A stretch of DNA of 64,000 nucleotides from the NCBI RefSeq assembly GCF_000011565.2, contig NC_005861.2:1736001-1800000 (forward strand), read 5' to 3'. The notes below the pieces were generated by a model, which saw only the letters and a list, made by a program, of their open reading frames with translations, made no database searches and was not told the DNA's origin. The stretch comes from Candidatus Protochlamydia amoebophila UWE25. Lineage in GTDB: Bacteria > Chlamydiota > Chlamydiia > Chlamydiales > Parachlamydiaceae. How positions within the stretch are numbered: the first letter of the stretch is position 1; each line of letters begins with the position of its first letter. Both the position numbers and the translations under genes were made by a program. Of the stretch, positions 57,306-64,000 are shown in pieces.

Positions 57306-57337
57306 GCGAATTTACATTGTTAACAATGTAAATTCGC
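57306..57337. terminator. Perfect 32-bp palindrome after serS, possible terminator
   Basis: Arms GCGAATTTACATTGTT and AACAATGTAAATTCGC meet without a spacer. It could form an RNA hairpin ending serS, but no T-run follows, so a protein-binding or cruciform site is the alternative. Confidence 0.5.
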
Positions 57338-57994
57338 TCTAAGGCTTCTCTTACTAATAAAAATAAGTCTTTTAAAATCAATCAATTACAAAAAAAATTT
57401 CTTAGTTCTTGAAAAAAGTTATATTATCAACTATAAGCTTATTTATTTTAAAAAATTAGTATTATTAATCCTTTTAATAGATCAGAACTAGATTTGTAAC
57501 TTCCTAAAAACAGCTTTAGTAAACAGTTTGATTTGCATTTTACTTAAGCATTAGTTGACAATTTACAGATCTGAAATTGTCGAAATCTAAGTTTTTTTAA
57601 GCATTTTACTGACTTAAATAAAAATCAGAAACATTTTATTGCAAAATCTTTAAGAGAGAACGATTTTACAAGTTCTTTATTTTCAAAGGACTAAAATAAT
57701 AAAAATTTCGCAAAAAAAAACCTTTGACAGATAATTAAAAGATGATTGATAGTGGCATCGAATTACGCAGAGTTTTGTTTACAGAATTTGCAGTGATAAT
57801 TTATTGGCAAAACCTGTAGTTAATTTCTAATAGCTCTTTTTTGAGCATGAAGAAAATAAGGGTTGTCAAAGTGATTAGATTAAATTCTACTAATTAAACT
57901 AATCATAAAAGCCTGTTACTTGCTCCGCAAGTCTGGCAAAACAAAGCCAACATTTTGAATTTAAGGTAAACTTAAACGTTAACAAGGAAAAAAT
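57338..57994. promoter_or_regulatory. Long upstream region of the porin gene
   Basis: 657 AT-rich bases without a gene. TTGACA at 57724-57729 and TTGTCA near 57863 are possible -35 elements, but neither has a good -10 at 17 bases. AAGGAA lies before the ATG. A long leader or remote promoter is likely for a highly expressed outer membrane gene; this is inference. Confidence 0.35.
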
Positions 57995-58948
57995 ATGCGA
58001 AAGTTGATAACCTTCTTAATGACGTTATTAGTAGGATCTTCAGTATCTTACGCCAACGCCGATTTTGGACAACTAACCTTTGAAGTTGGATATCGTCATG
58101 ATGACATTAGCTGGAACCAAAAAGCTCCATCTTATAATCCAAACTATAAACTCCACAGAAAATTTAAAGACCTCGACATCGTTCAAATTGGTTTGAAAGG
58201 AAGAACAATGTTAGGTTACAACTTCTACGGTCGCGCTTCTGTAAATTGGGGCTGGATCGTTGACGGTGATTACAAAAGAACATTTTCTACTTACAAAAGC
58301 CCAGTTATTGCTGGTTTTGGTTCAGAAGATTTCGTTGTAACAGATACACGTAGAGATGTTATCGATGAAAACTTTGTTTATGATCTAAGCATTGGTGTTG
58401 GATATCCATTCTATTTTAGTGATTGCACATTAGCATTATCACCAGTAGTTGGTTATGCACTAGATTCACAACATATTTCTGTTGAGCAGGGTGGCTTAGG
58501 ATTTGATTCAACTGGTGCTGTTAATCCTAACAGCTACGGAAGCTACACACACAAATTTAACAGCCGTTGGTATGGACCTTTTGTTGGAGTTGATTTCAAT
58601 TACCGCCCATACGGCGAAACTTGGAATCTTTATGCTGAAGTAGAGTACCATTTTGCTCGTTTCAAAGGTAGATACCATGATGAGCTACTTAGCCAACACC
58701 ATATACATCGTTCTAAACATGCTCATGCATGGACATTTGCATTGGGTGCGGATTATGACTTTTCTAACGACTGGACAGCTGGACTTTGCGTAAAATTCCA
58801 AGACTGGACAGCTTCTAGACGTCATGGCCACCATGGTCACGTAAGCAGCAACTCAAGTGATGAAATCATTAACCTAAGTGGAAATGAAAGAACTTCACAC
58901 AAATGGAATTCATATGCTATTAACTTGACATTTGGAAAACAATTCTAA
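57995..58948 (+). CDS. Pom-family outer membrane porin (PomS-like)
   Basis: 317 residues with a signal peptide (MRKLITFLMTLLVGSSVSYA then NA). The mature part alternates short amphipathic strands rich in aromatic residues and glycine (FGQLTFEVGYRHDDI, VQIGLKGRTMLGYNFYGRAS, GPFVGVDFNYRPYGETWNLY) and ends in a C-terminal strand with a terminal aromatic (YAINLTFGKQF). This fits a beta-barrel whose final Phe is read by the BAM machinery. It resembles the Pom porins described as major outer membrane proteins of Protochlamydia; which paralogue it is (PomS is my best guess) needs a database comparison. A His-rich loop (HHIHRSKHAHAW, RRHGHHGHVS) may bind metal. A strong terminator follows. Confidence 0.75.
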   Translation: MRKLITFLMTLLVGSSVSYANADFGQLTFEVGYRHDDISWNQKAPSYNPNYKLHRKFKDLDIVQIGLKGRTMLGYNFYGRASVNWGWIVDGDYKRTFSTYKSPVIAGFGSEDFVVTDTRRDVIDENFVYDLSIGVGYPFYFSDCTLALSPVVGYALDSQHISVEQGGLGFDSTGAVNPNSYGSYTHKFNSRWYGPFVGVDFNYRPYGETWNLYAEVEYHFARFKGRYHDELLSQHHIHRSKHAHAWTFALGADYDFSNDWTAGLCVKFQDWTASRRHGHHGHVSSNSSDEIINLSGNERTSHKWNSYAINLTFGKQF

Positions 58949-58977
58949 TTTCCTTGTCTAGTTGAAATCATATTCAC

Positions 58978-59018
58978 AAATACCTAAGGTAACTTAAAAC
59001 TTACCTTAGGTATTTTTT
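58978..59018 (+). terminator. Rho-independent terminator after the porin gene
   Basis: Stem AAATACCTAAGGTAA / TTACCTTAGGTATTT with loop CTTAAAAC, merging into a run of seven T. A typical strong terminator. Confidence 0.9.
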
Positions 59019-59064
59019 TGTCTATGTAAATCCTATTAACTTTTGGAAGTCCGGAGTCTAAAGT

Positions 59065-60369
59065 ATGAAAAATTACTATTTAAATGACTTACTCTCATAT
59101 TTAAACAACGCTCCTACACCTTGGCATGCAGTCGAAGAAGCTTGTCAAAGACTTTCCAAACATGGATACACTGAGTTAAAAGAAAATGAGAAATGGGAAC
59201 TAAAACTCGGACACAGTTATTATATTAAACATCATCAAACTACGCTTTGCGTTTTTACTCTTCCTAAAAATTCACCTACACGCGTTCGTTTATTGGCTTC
59301 TCATACAGACAGTCCAGGATTTAAACTTAAACCCCAAGCAGAAATCCGCCGTCATTCAATGATTTTATTGGGTGTTGAAATCTATGGATCCCCTCTTTTA
59401 AACTCTTGGTTAAATCGAGACCTTGGAATCGCTGGACACATTATTTATAAAAATAAAAATAATCAGCCAGAAAATTGTTTAGTACAATTAGACAGTTTTC
59501 CCGTTGTCATTCCACAATTAGCTATTCATCTAGATCGAGAAGTAAACGAAAAAGGACTTTTATTAAATAAACAAGAACATTTAAATGCATTAGCCGCATT
59601 AGAAAAAGATATTCCAACAGGGCAGACTTATTTAGAAACTATTTTAAAAAAACAGATTGATTTTCAGGAACTTTTAACATTCGATTTATTTCTTTATCCC
59701 CTTGATAAAGCTCGATTTGTTGGCTTCGAAAATCAGTTCATCTCTTCTTATCGAATCGATAGCTTAGCTAGTGTCCATGCTGCCCTTTCAGCACTTATTG
59801 AAACAGCAACTCCTCTTGAAAATGATATAAAGATGGCCATTTTTTGGAATCATGAAGAAGTCGGCTCACACACATCTCAAGGAGCAGAATCTCCCTTTTT
59901 TCATCAAACATTAGAAAGAATTTTATTAAATCTAAATTGTTCAAAAGAAGATTTTTTTCGCTTACTTAACCAATCACATTGCACTTCGATTGATTTAGCT
60001 CACGCTTTGCATCCAAACTATCTAGATAAACACGATGGGATGCACCAACCTAAACTAGGGCAGGGAGTTATCATCAAAAATAACGCTCAACAGCGATATG
60101 CTTCAACTGCAACTTCATCCATTCCCATTCATCTTGCCGCAGGAATAGAGCAAATTCCTCTCCAGCATTTTGTCAGTCGTAACGATATGCCCTGTGGCTC
60201 AACTATTGGACCTTTGCAAGCATGTACGGCGGGAATTTCAACGGTAGATATTGGTTGTGGCGAACTTTCTATGCATTCTTGCCGAGAGTTAATGGCCTCA
60301 GAAGATTATATTCATCTACTCAATCTATTAAAAGTAATTTTAAAAATGCCGGATTGGCCAATTATTTAA
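59065..60369 (+). CDS. apeB: M18-family aspartyl aminopeptidase
   Basis: 434 residues, usual length. Zinc-site landmarks: LLASHTDSPGFKLKP (His80), RDLGIAGHI, FWNHEEVGSHTSQGAES (Glu pair), DLAHALHPNYLDKHDGMHQP, GQGVIIKNNAQQRYAS and VSRNDMPCGSTIGPLQA, ending DIGCGELSMHSCRELMAS. The enzyme removes N-terminal acidic residues from peptides with two zinc or cobalt ions in the cytoplasm, consistent with use of host-derived peptides. CCGGAG lies about ten bases before the ATG. Confidence 0.94.
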   Translation: MKNYYLNDLLSYLNNAPTPWHAVEEACQRLSKHGYTELKENEKWELKLGHSYYIKHHQTTLCVFTLPKNSPTRVRLLASHTDSPGFKLKPQAEIRRHSMILLGVEIYGSPLLNSWLNRDLGIAGHIIYKNKNNQPENCLVQLDSFPVVIPQLAIHLDREVNEKGLLLNKQEHLNALAALEKDIPTGQTYLETILKKQIDFQELLTFDLFLYPLDKARFVGFENQFISSYRIDSLASVHAALSALIETATPLENDIKMAIFWNHEEVGSHTSQGAESPFFHQTLERILLNLNCSKEDFFRLLNQSHCTSIDLAHALHPNYLDKHDGMHQPKLGQGVIIKNNAQQRYASTATSSIPIHLAAGIEQIPLQHFVSRNDMPCGSTIGPLQACTAGISTVDIGCGELSMHSCRELMASEDYIHLLNLLKVILKMPDWPII

Positions 60370-60380
60370 TCAAAATAAAA

Positions 60381-60412
60381 ATCGCCTTTTCAATGTGAGT
60401 TGAAAAGGCGAT
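60381..60412. terminator. Bidirectional terminator between convergent genes
   Basis: Stem ATCGCCTTTTCAA / TTGAAAAGGCGAT with loop TGTGAG. A-rich sequence lies on the left and AAAAATTT on the right, so it can serve the M18 gene and the converging 60428-61795 gene. Confidence 0.85.
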
Positions 60413-60427
60413 AAAAATTTAAAAAGA

Positions 60428-61795
60428 TTAAACTGCTTGAAGGTTGGGATCTTTAGTAGGATCTTTAGGATTAAAGGTTTCATGAAAGACTTTTCCAGGA
60501 TCTAGCATCCCTTCTAAATGATGGCTCTCTCCTACATAATCTAAAATGGTTTCTATGGCTCGTATTCTTTCTTCTGCTGGTAAAATATCCAATTGCGCTT
60601 TTATCTGATTTAAAAGAGTCGCTACCATTTGTTCCTGCGCGGTTAAAGAGCCTGATGTCTTAACGGGAATGGTCCCATTTAATAAATCTCGAAATTCTTG
60701 AGGCTCCATCCCCCAGTATTTTCCAGATTGAACTTTACCTACTTCAACAGTATATAATAAACTTAAAGCCACACTAGCTAAAACAAGCTTGACAAGTGCG
60801 GCCATTCTTTCCTTTAATTCAGGGCTCATTTGTTCGGCCCCTTCCATTTTATTTACATAAGTCATTGCCACAAAAGCTGGATCCGCAACCATTTTGATTA
60901 CATCACGGGCAAAATTTTGTGCAGCTTCTACATGATTTTCCCCTTCTCTTTCTTTAGCATTGCTAACAGCTTCGTCCAAAGCAGTCGCATAAAAAGTAGA
61001 TGCAACCATCAAGTTAATCATAGGGATCAAATCTTGAATAACTAACTGTGGAAAAACAGGTTGCAGCTTTTCTAACAATTCGACAGGTCCGACAAACGGG
61101 CTGCTACTGACTCCATCTACTGAAGTTGTCAATTCTGTAGCTCCTAAGGACATAGCTCCTCCAATTATCATTGTGGAAATCAATGTTAGAGTAACTTGTC
61201 GAGCCGCGTCACTAGCTGGTGAACTTTCTGAAGCTGAAGCAGCTTCAGCAACACGTTCAAATTTATTCAACCGATCAAGAGAGTTGAGAAAAGTATAAGG
61301 AGCTACATTGGCTGTTGTAGGATTTGCTGCAGCTGCATTCGCAGAAGTAGGATCTTGTATACCAGCGACATTTCCTTGTTTAGGATCACCATTAAGTCGA
61401 ATATCCTGTAATGCCAGATATTGAGGAGAATTGATCAATCGTTGAACATATTCGTCAATTTCTTTGATATTTTTCAACCACCCATCCAACATCTCATCCA
61501 TAATTTTTGACGTTTGTTCTTGCATACTTCGCATAAATGCTAAAATAGGCTGACTACTATTATTCATTGATGAAACAACTAAAACGAGAGAAGTTTCCCC
61601 GTTCGCTGGAGGTGAAACTAAAGCAGGGAAATTGGGAGGGGGGATCATTAACGATGCAACAACCTTACTTTGCTCAATTGTTGAAACGGTAGAATTATTT
61701 GTCTTTGATTCGGAATTTTCGGTTGTTTCTACTTGAGTCGGACCATGGACTGCTCCATAAGAATAGCCATGAATATTTGCATCTAAATCAGACAT
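60428..61795 (-). CDS. Hydrophobic candidate secreted protein of unknown family
   Basis: 455 residues. The N-terminal 60 are Ser/Thr/Asn-rich and disordered with no signal peptide. A helical region follows (LAFMRSMQEQTSKIMDEMLD then GWLKNIKEIDEYVQRLINSP), then Ala/Thr/Asn-rich linker, and three hydrophobic stretches (QVTLTLISTMIIGGAMSLGA, LIPMINLMVASTFYATALDE, AALVKLVLASVALSLLYTVE). The layout of disordered start plus internal hydrophobic helices resembles type III translocators or inclusion-membrane proteins, but no family can be named. An IS982 insertion sits 190 bases upstream of the start, in or near its promoter. Confidence 0.55.
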   Translation of the reverse strand: MSDLDANIHGYSYGAVHGPTQVETTENSESKTNNSTVSTIEQSKVVASLMIPPPNFPALVSPPANGETSLVLVVSSMNNSSQPILAFMRSMQEQTSKIMDEMLDGWLKNIKEIDEYVQRLINSPQYLALQDIRLNGDPKQGNVAGIQDPTSANAAAANPTTANVAPYTFLNSLDRLNKFERVAEAASASESSPASDAARQVTLTLISTMIIGGAMSLGATELTTSVDGVSSSPFVGPVELLEKLQPVFPQLVIQDLIPMINLMVASTFYATALDEAVSNAKEREGENHVEAAQNFARDVIKMVADPAFVAMTYVNKMEGAEQMSPELKERMAALVKLVLASVALSLLYTVEVGKVQSGKYWGMEPQEFRDLLNGTIPVKTSGSLTAQEQMVATLLNQIKAQLDILPAEERIRAIETILDYVGESHHLEGMLDPGKVFHETFNPKDPTKDPNLQAV

Positions 61796-61984
61796 ATCAC
61801 TTTCCCCTTGTCTAAGAAATTTGCATTGAAATCGGTAAGAGACCGATTGTCAGAAGGTCAAATTTTAGAGTAAAGGCTAACTTGCTAAATCCTATGCCTT
61901 ACGCTCTATAATTTTATTATATCATAATTAATTTTATAAGACATCAATTAATACCTAGGAATTCCCTTATAAAAACTAATAAGA

Positions 61985-63007
61985 ACCTGAACTTTGGGTT
62001 TAGGTGTTTAGGCTTAAACAAGATACATAAAATTTGAATGACAAAAGACCTCAACATGATTTAAAACATTTGTTTTCCCAAACTAATGTTTAATATGCAT
62101 GAGAGGTCAAAATGGATTTAATCAAATTATATTGTAGTGTGGATGATTTTTGGAAGTCTTTTGAGAAGAAATGGAATAAACAGTTAATTGATCATGGCAA
62201 AACAAAGCGAGGACCTCAGCCTGAATTATCGATACCAGAGATGATGACAATTGTCATTTTATTTCATCAATCAAATTATCGAACATTTAAGCACTTTTAT
62301 GGGTATGTTACCAAATACTTAGTTAAAGAATTTCCAAACTTAATTAGTTATAGCCGTTTTGTTTATTTAAAGAAGAACCTTTTTGTTCCTCTATTTGCTT
62401 ATCTTTTAGACAAAAGAGGAGAAATCACAGGAATTGCTTTTATTGATTCTACGTCTATAGATGTTTGCCACAATAAACGCATAAAAAGAAACAAGGTCTT
62501 TAAAGGTTTAGCAAAGAGGGGAAAAACAACTTCAGGGTGGTTTTTCGGATTTAAATTGCATCTCATGATCAATGAGAAAGGAGAAATTTTGGCTTTTCAG
62601 CTAACTCCTGGAAATGTCGCTGATGTTTCTATTGCCGAAACTTTGTCGAAAGGGATTTTTGGAAAATTATTTGGTGATAAGGGATATATTTCGAAAGAAC
62701 TTTCAAAGAGGCTTTTGAAACAAGGTCTTGAACTATTTACTACCCTAAGATCGAATATGAAGCAGAATCTTATGAAGTTGACAGACAAAATTCTTCTTAG
62801 AAAACGAGCCATTATTGAAACGGTGAATGATCAACTAAAAAATATTTCTCAAATTGAACATACACGCCACAGAAATGCCGGAAATTTTTTAATTAATCTA
62901 TTAGCTGGGATTGTTGCTTATACTCACCAACCTAAAAAGCCATCTATAAACTTAACAGAGCAGCATCGCTTATTGTTAATGGCTGCCTAAAAACCCAAAA
63001 TTCAGGT
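61985..63007 (+). mobile_element. Intact IS982 element with 5-bp target duplication
   Basis: Terminal repeats ACCTGAACTTTGGGTTT (61985-62001) and its near-complement (62991-63007, one mismatch) bound 1023 bp. TAAGA is present directly outside both ends. A single transposase gene is intact. Fragments of the same element occur at 3849, 29600 and 63481. Confidence 0.92.
62112..62990 (+). CDS. IS982-family transposase
   Basis: 292 residues, usual family length. N-terminal MDLIKLYCSVDDFWKSFEKK, then LSIPEMMTIVILFHQSNYRT and FKHFYGYV typical of IS982. DDE core: AFIDSTSIDVCHNKRI, SGWFFGFKLHLMINEKGEIL, GDKGYISKELSKRL and RAIIETVNDQLKNISQIEHT. GAGAGG lies upstream of the ATG. The reading frame is full length, so the element may be mobile. 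Confidence 0.95.
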   Translation: MDLIKLYCSVDDFWKSFEKKWNKQLIDHGKTKRGPQPELSIPEMMTIVILFHQSNYRTFKHFYGYVTKYLVKEFPNLISYSRFVYLKKNLFVPLFAYLLDKRGEITGIAFIDSTSIDVCHNKRIKRNKVFKGLAKRGKTTSGWFFGFKLHLMINEKGEILAFQLTPGNVADVSIAETLSKGIFGKLFGDKGYISKELSKRLLKQGLELFTTLRSNMKQNLMKLTDKILLRKRAIIETVNDQLKNISQIEHTRHRNAGNFLINLLAGIVAYTHQPKKPSINLTEQHRLLLMAA

Positions 63008-63480
63008 TAAGAAGCTTTTTACCACTGCCTTAAAAAATAAAAATGAAATAATTTTTTTGCTTGTTAAGAGATTTCAAATGTGCCTTAGAGGAATAAATTT
63101 TCATGGTCATTAAAAACATAGATGATTGGGTTCACGCCCTTCAATCCCAGCTGGATTCTACTTATAAAAAGTACTGATAAATGGTTTCCCCAAAACGAAA
63201 ATTCAGCAGAATTGTGATAGGGCTTAACAAATACTACTCTTTCATCATAAGAAAATTTCGACTGCTACTCGCGATTAACTTCTCTCGAAAATGGCAATCA
63301 TGGAAAATTCTACATAAATGCCAATTTAATAATGTGCTCCATCAAATCAATGAATACTTTTCAGAGATAGATAAGGTTAACAACTTATAGGTTGGGATTT
63401 TTGTATTTGTTGTTTTGCTGTTAGGAATGCATTTGTTTGCTCAGTTAAAAGTTAATTATTCGCAAACAGGTAAAATTGGC
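63008..63480. other. Stretch between IS982 and its inverted fragment
   Basis: A short frame MVIKNIDDWVHALQSQLDST (63103 onward) and a 69-codon frame at 63181-63390 have no family signal. Probably decayed sequence. Confidence 0.35.
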
Positions 63481-63695
63481 CATGTTCTGTATACTCAGAT
63501 AGTTGAGGTCCTTGTTTTGTTTTACCATGATCAATTAATTGTTTATTCCATTTCTGCTCAAAAGACTTCCAAAAATCATCTACCCAACAATATCATTTGA
63601 TTAAATCCATTTTGATCTCTCATGTCATATTAAAAATTAGTTTGGGAAAATAAATGTTTTAAAACAGAGGTCTTTTGTCATTTATTAAATTTTAT
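63481..63695 (-). mobile_element. Inverted IS982 5' fragment
   Basis: The minus strand matches the leader and first third of a second of the transposase gene (encoding MDLIK, then VDDFWKSFEQKWNKQLIDHG and KTK), corresponding to about 62030-62240. A stop replaces the Leu-Tyr-Cys codons. It faces the intact copy. Confidence 0.85.
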
Positions 63696-64000
63696 TCTTT
63701 TATTTATTATCAAAGGGATAAATCCAAATTTCAAGTTTATAAATTATAAATAATACATCTAACCTATAATAATTTATGACCCATTTATTTCATGATCCTA
63801 TCATCTCTTGGACTTAAAGTATTGTAGATTAAAAACTAAAGATTCTATATTTAAGCCCGATTGATTCTTAATTAATTTTTAATAGCCTTTCATTGATAAA
63901 ATGAAACTTCCTTTTAAAATTTGATTTCCTATTTTAATTTATTAATATTGCAATAATTTTTATCTATACATCATAATTTTAAAATATCTATAAATTAAAA
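63696..64000. other. AT-rich end of window
   Basis: About 300 bases of very AT-rich sequence with stops in all frames; no gene seen. Confidence 0.5.

Noticed and set aside
57901-57960. Possible tRNA-like stem near the porin leader
   Set aside because: No cloverleaf with a T-arm consensus can be drawn.

Overview
The window is AT-rich bacterial DNA that fits an amoeba-associated chlamydia (Parachlamydiaceae, most likely Candidatus Protochlamydia). The reasons are a chlamydial-type GspD operon, a Pom-type outer membrane protein, SNF2/SMC/SerS housekeeping genes, and large eukaryote-like proteins (F-box + ankyrin, BTB + cysteine-type LRR, ribonuclease-inhibitor-type LRR). The genus call comes from recognising families, not from a database match.

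Positions 1 to about 33,000 are an accessory region. It opens inside traD, the coupling-protein gene of an F-like conjugation system. Two decayed pieces of a second traD lie at 8658-8815 and 18572-18681, so the region looks like a conjugative island broken up by later insertions. Five toxin-antitoxin loci sit here in various states: RelE/HigA, HicAB with a broken hicA, AbrB-type/Doc, an orphan HigA with toxin stump, and RHH/Doc. There is also a truncated Gp49-like toxin stump. Mobile DNA includes an intact IS982-like element at 25447-26394, IS982, IS3 and IS5 relics, and a Tn3-family remnant with serine resolvase, broken tnpA and a second terminal repeat beyond an RHH/Doc module. Candidate effectors are an F-box/ankyrin protein, a 1866-residue LRR protein whose N-terminal half carries nucleotidyltransferase-like and kinase-like motifs, and a BTB/LRR protein. 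Two families of small secreted or membrane protein cassettes each occur once intact and once decayed.

Positions 33,500-61,800 are a stable, mostly core block. It holds a GspD secretin, a TPR lipoprotein and a YidD-like gene in one tight operon, then a SulP anion transporter, Der GTPase, a membrane-anchored dual-specificity phosphatase and a CNNM/CorC-type protein. On the minus strand, smc, ald, an Hsp70-like gene and a SNF2 helicase follow one another and diverge from serS. A Pom-like porin, an M18 aminopeptidase and a hydrophobic candidate secreted protein follow. The window closes with an intact IS982 element flanked by a 5-bp target duplication, and an inverted partial copy of it.

I found no rRNA, no convincing tRNA and no CRISPR array. 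Starts were moved from the longest reading frame where a ribosome-binding site, signal peptide or family N-terminus favoured another codon.
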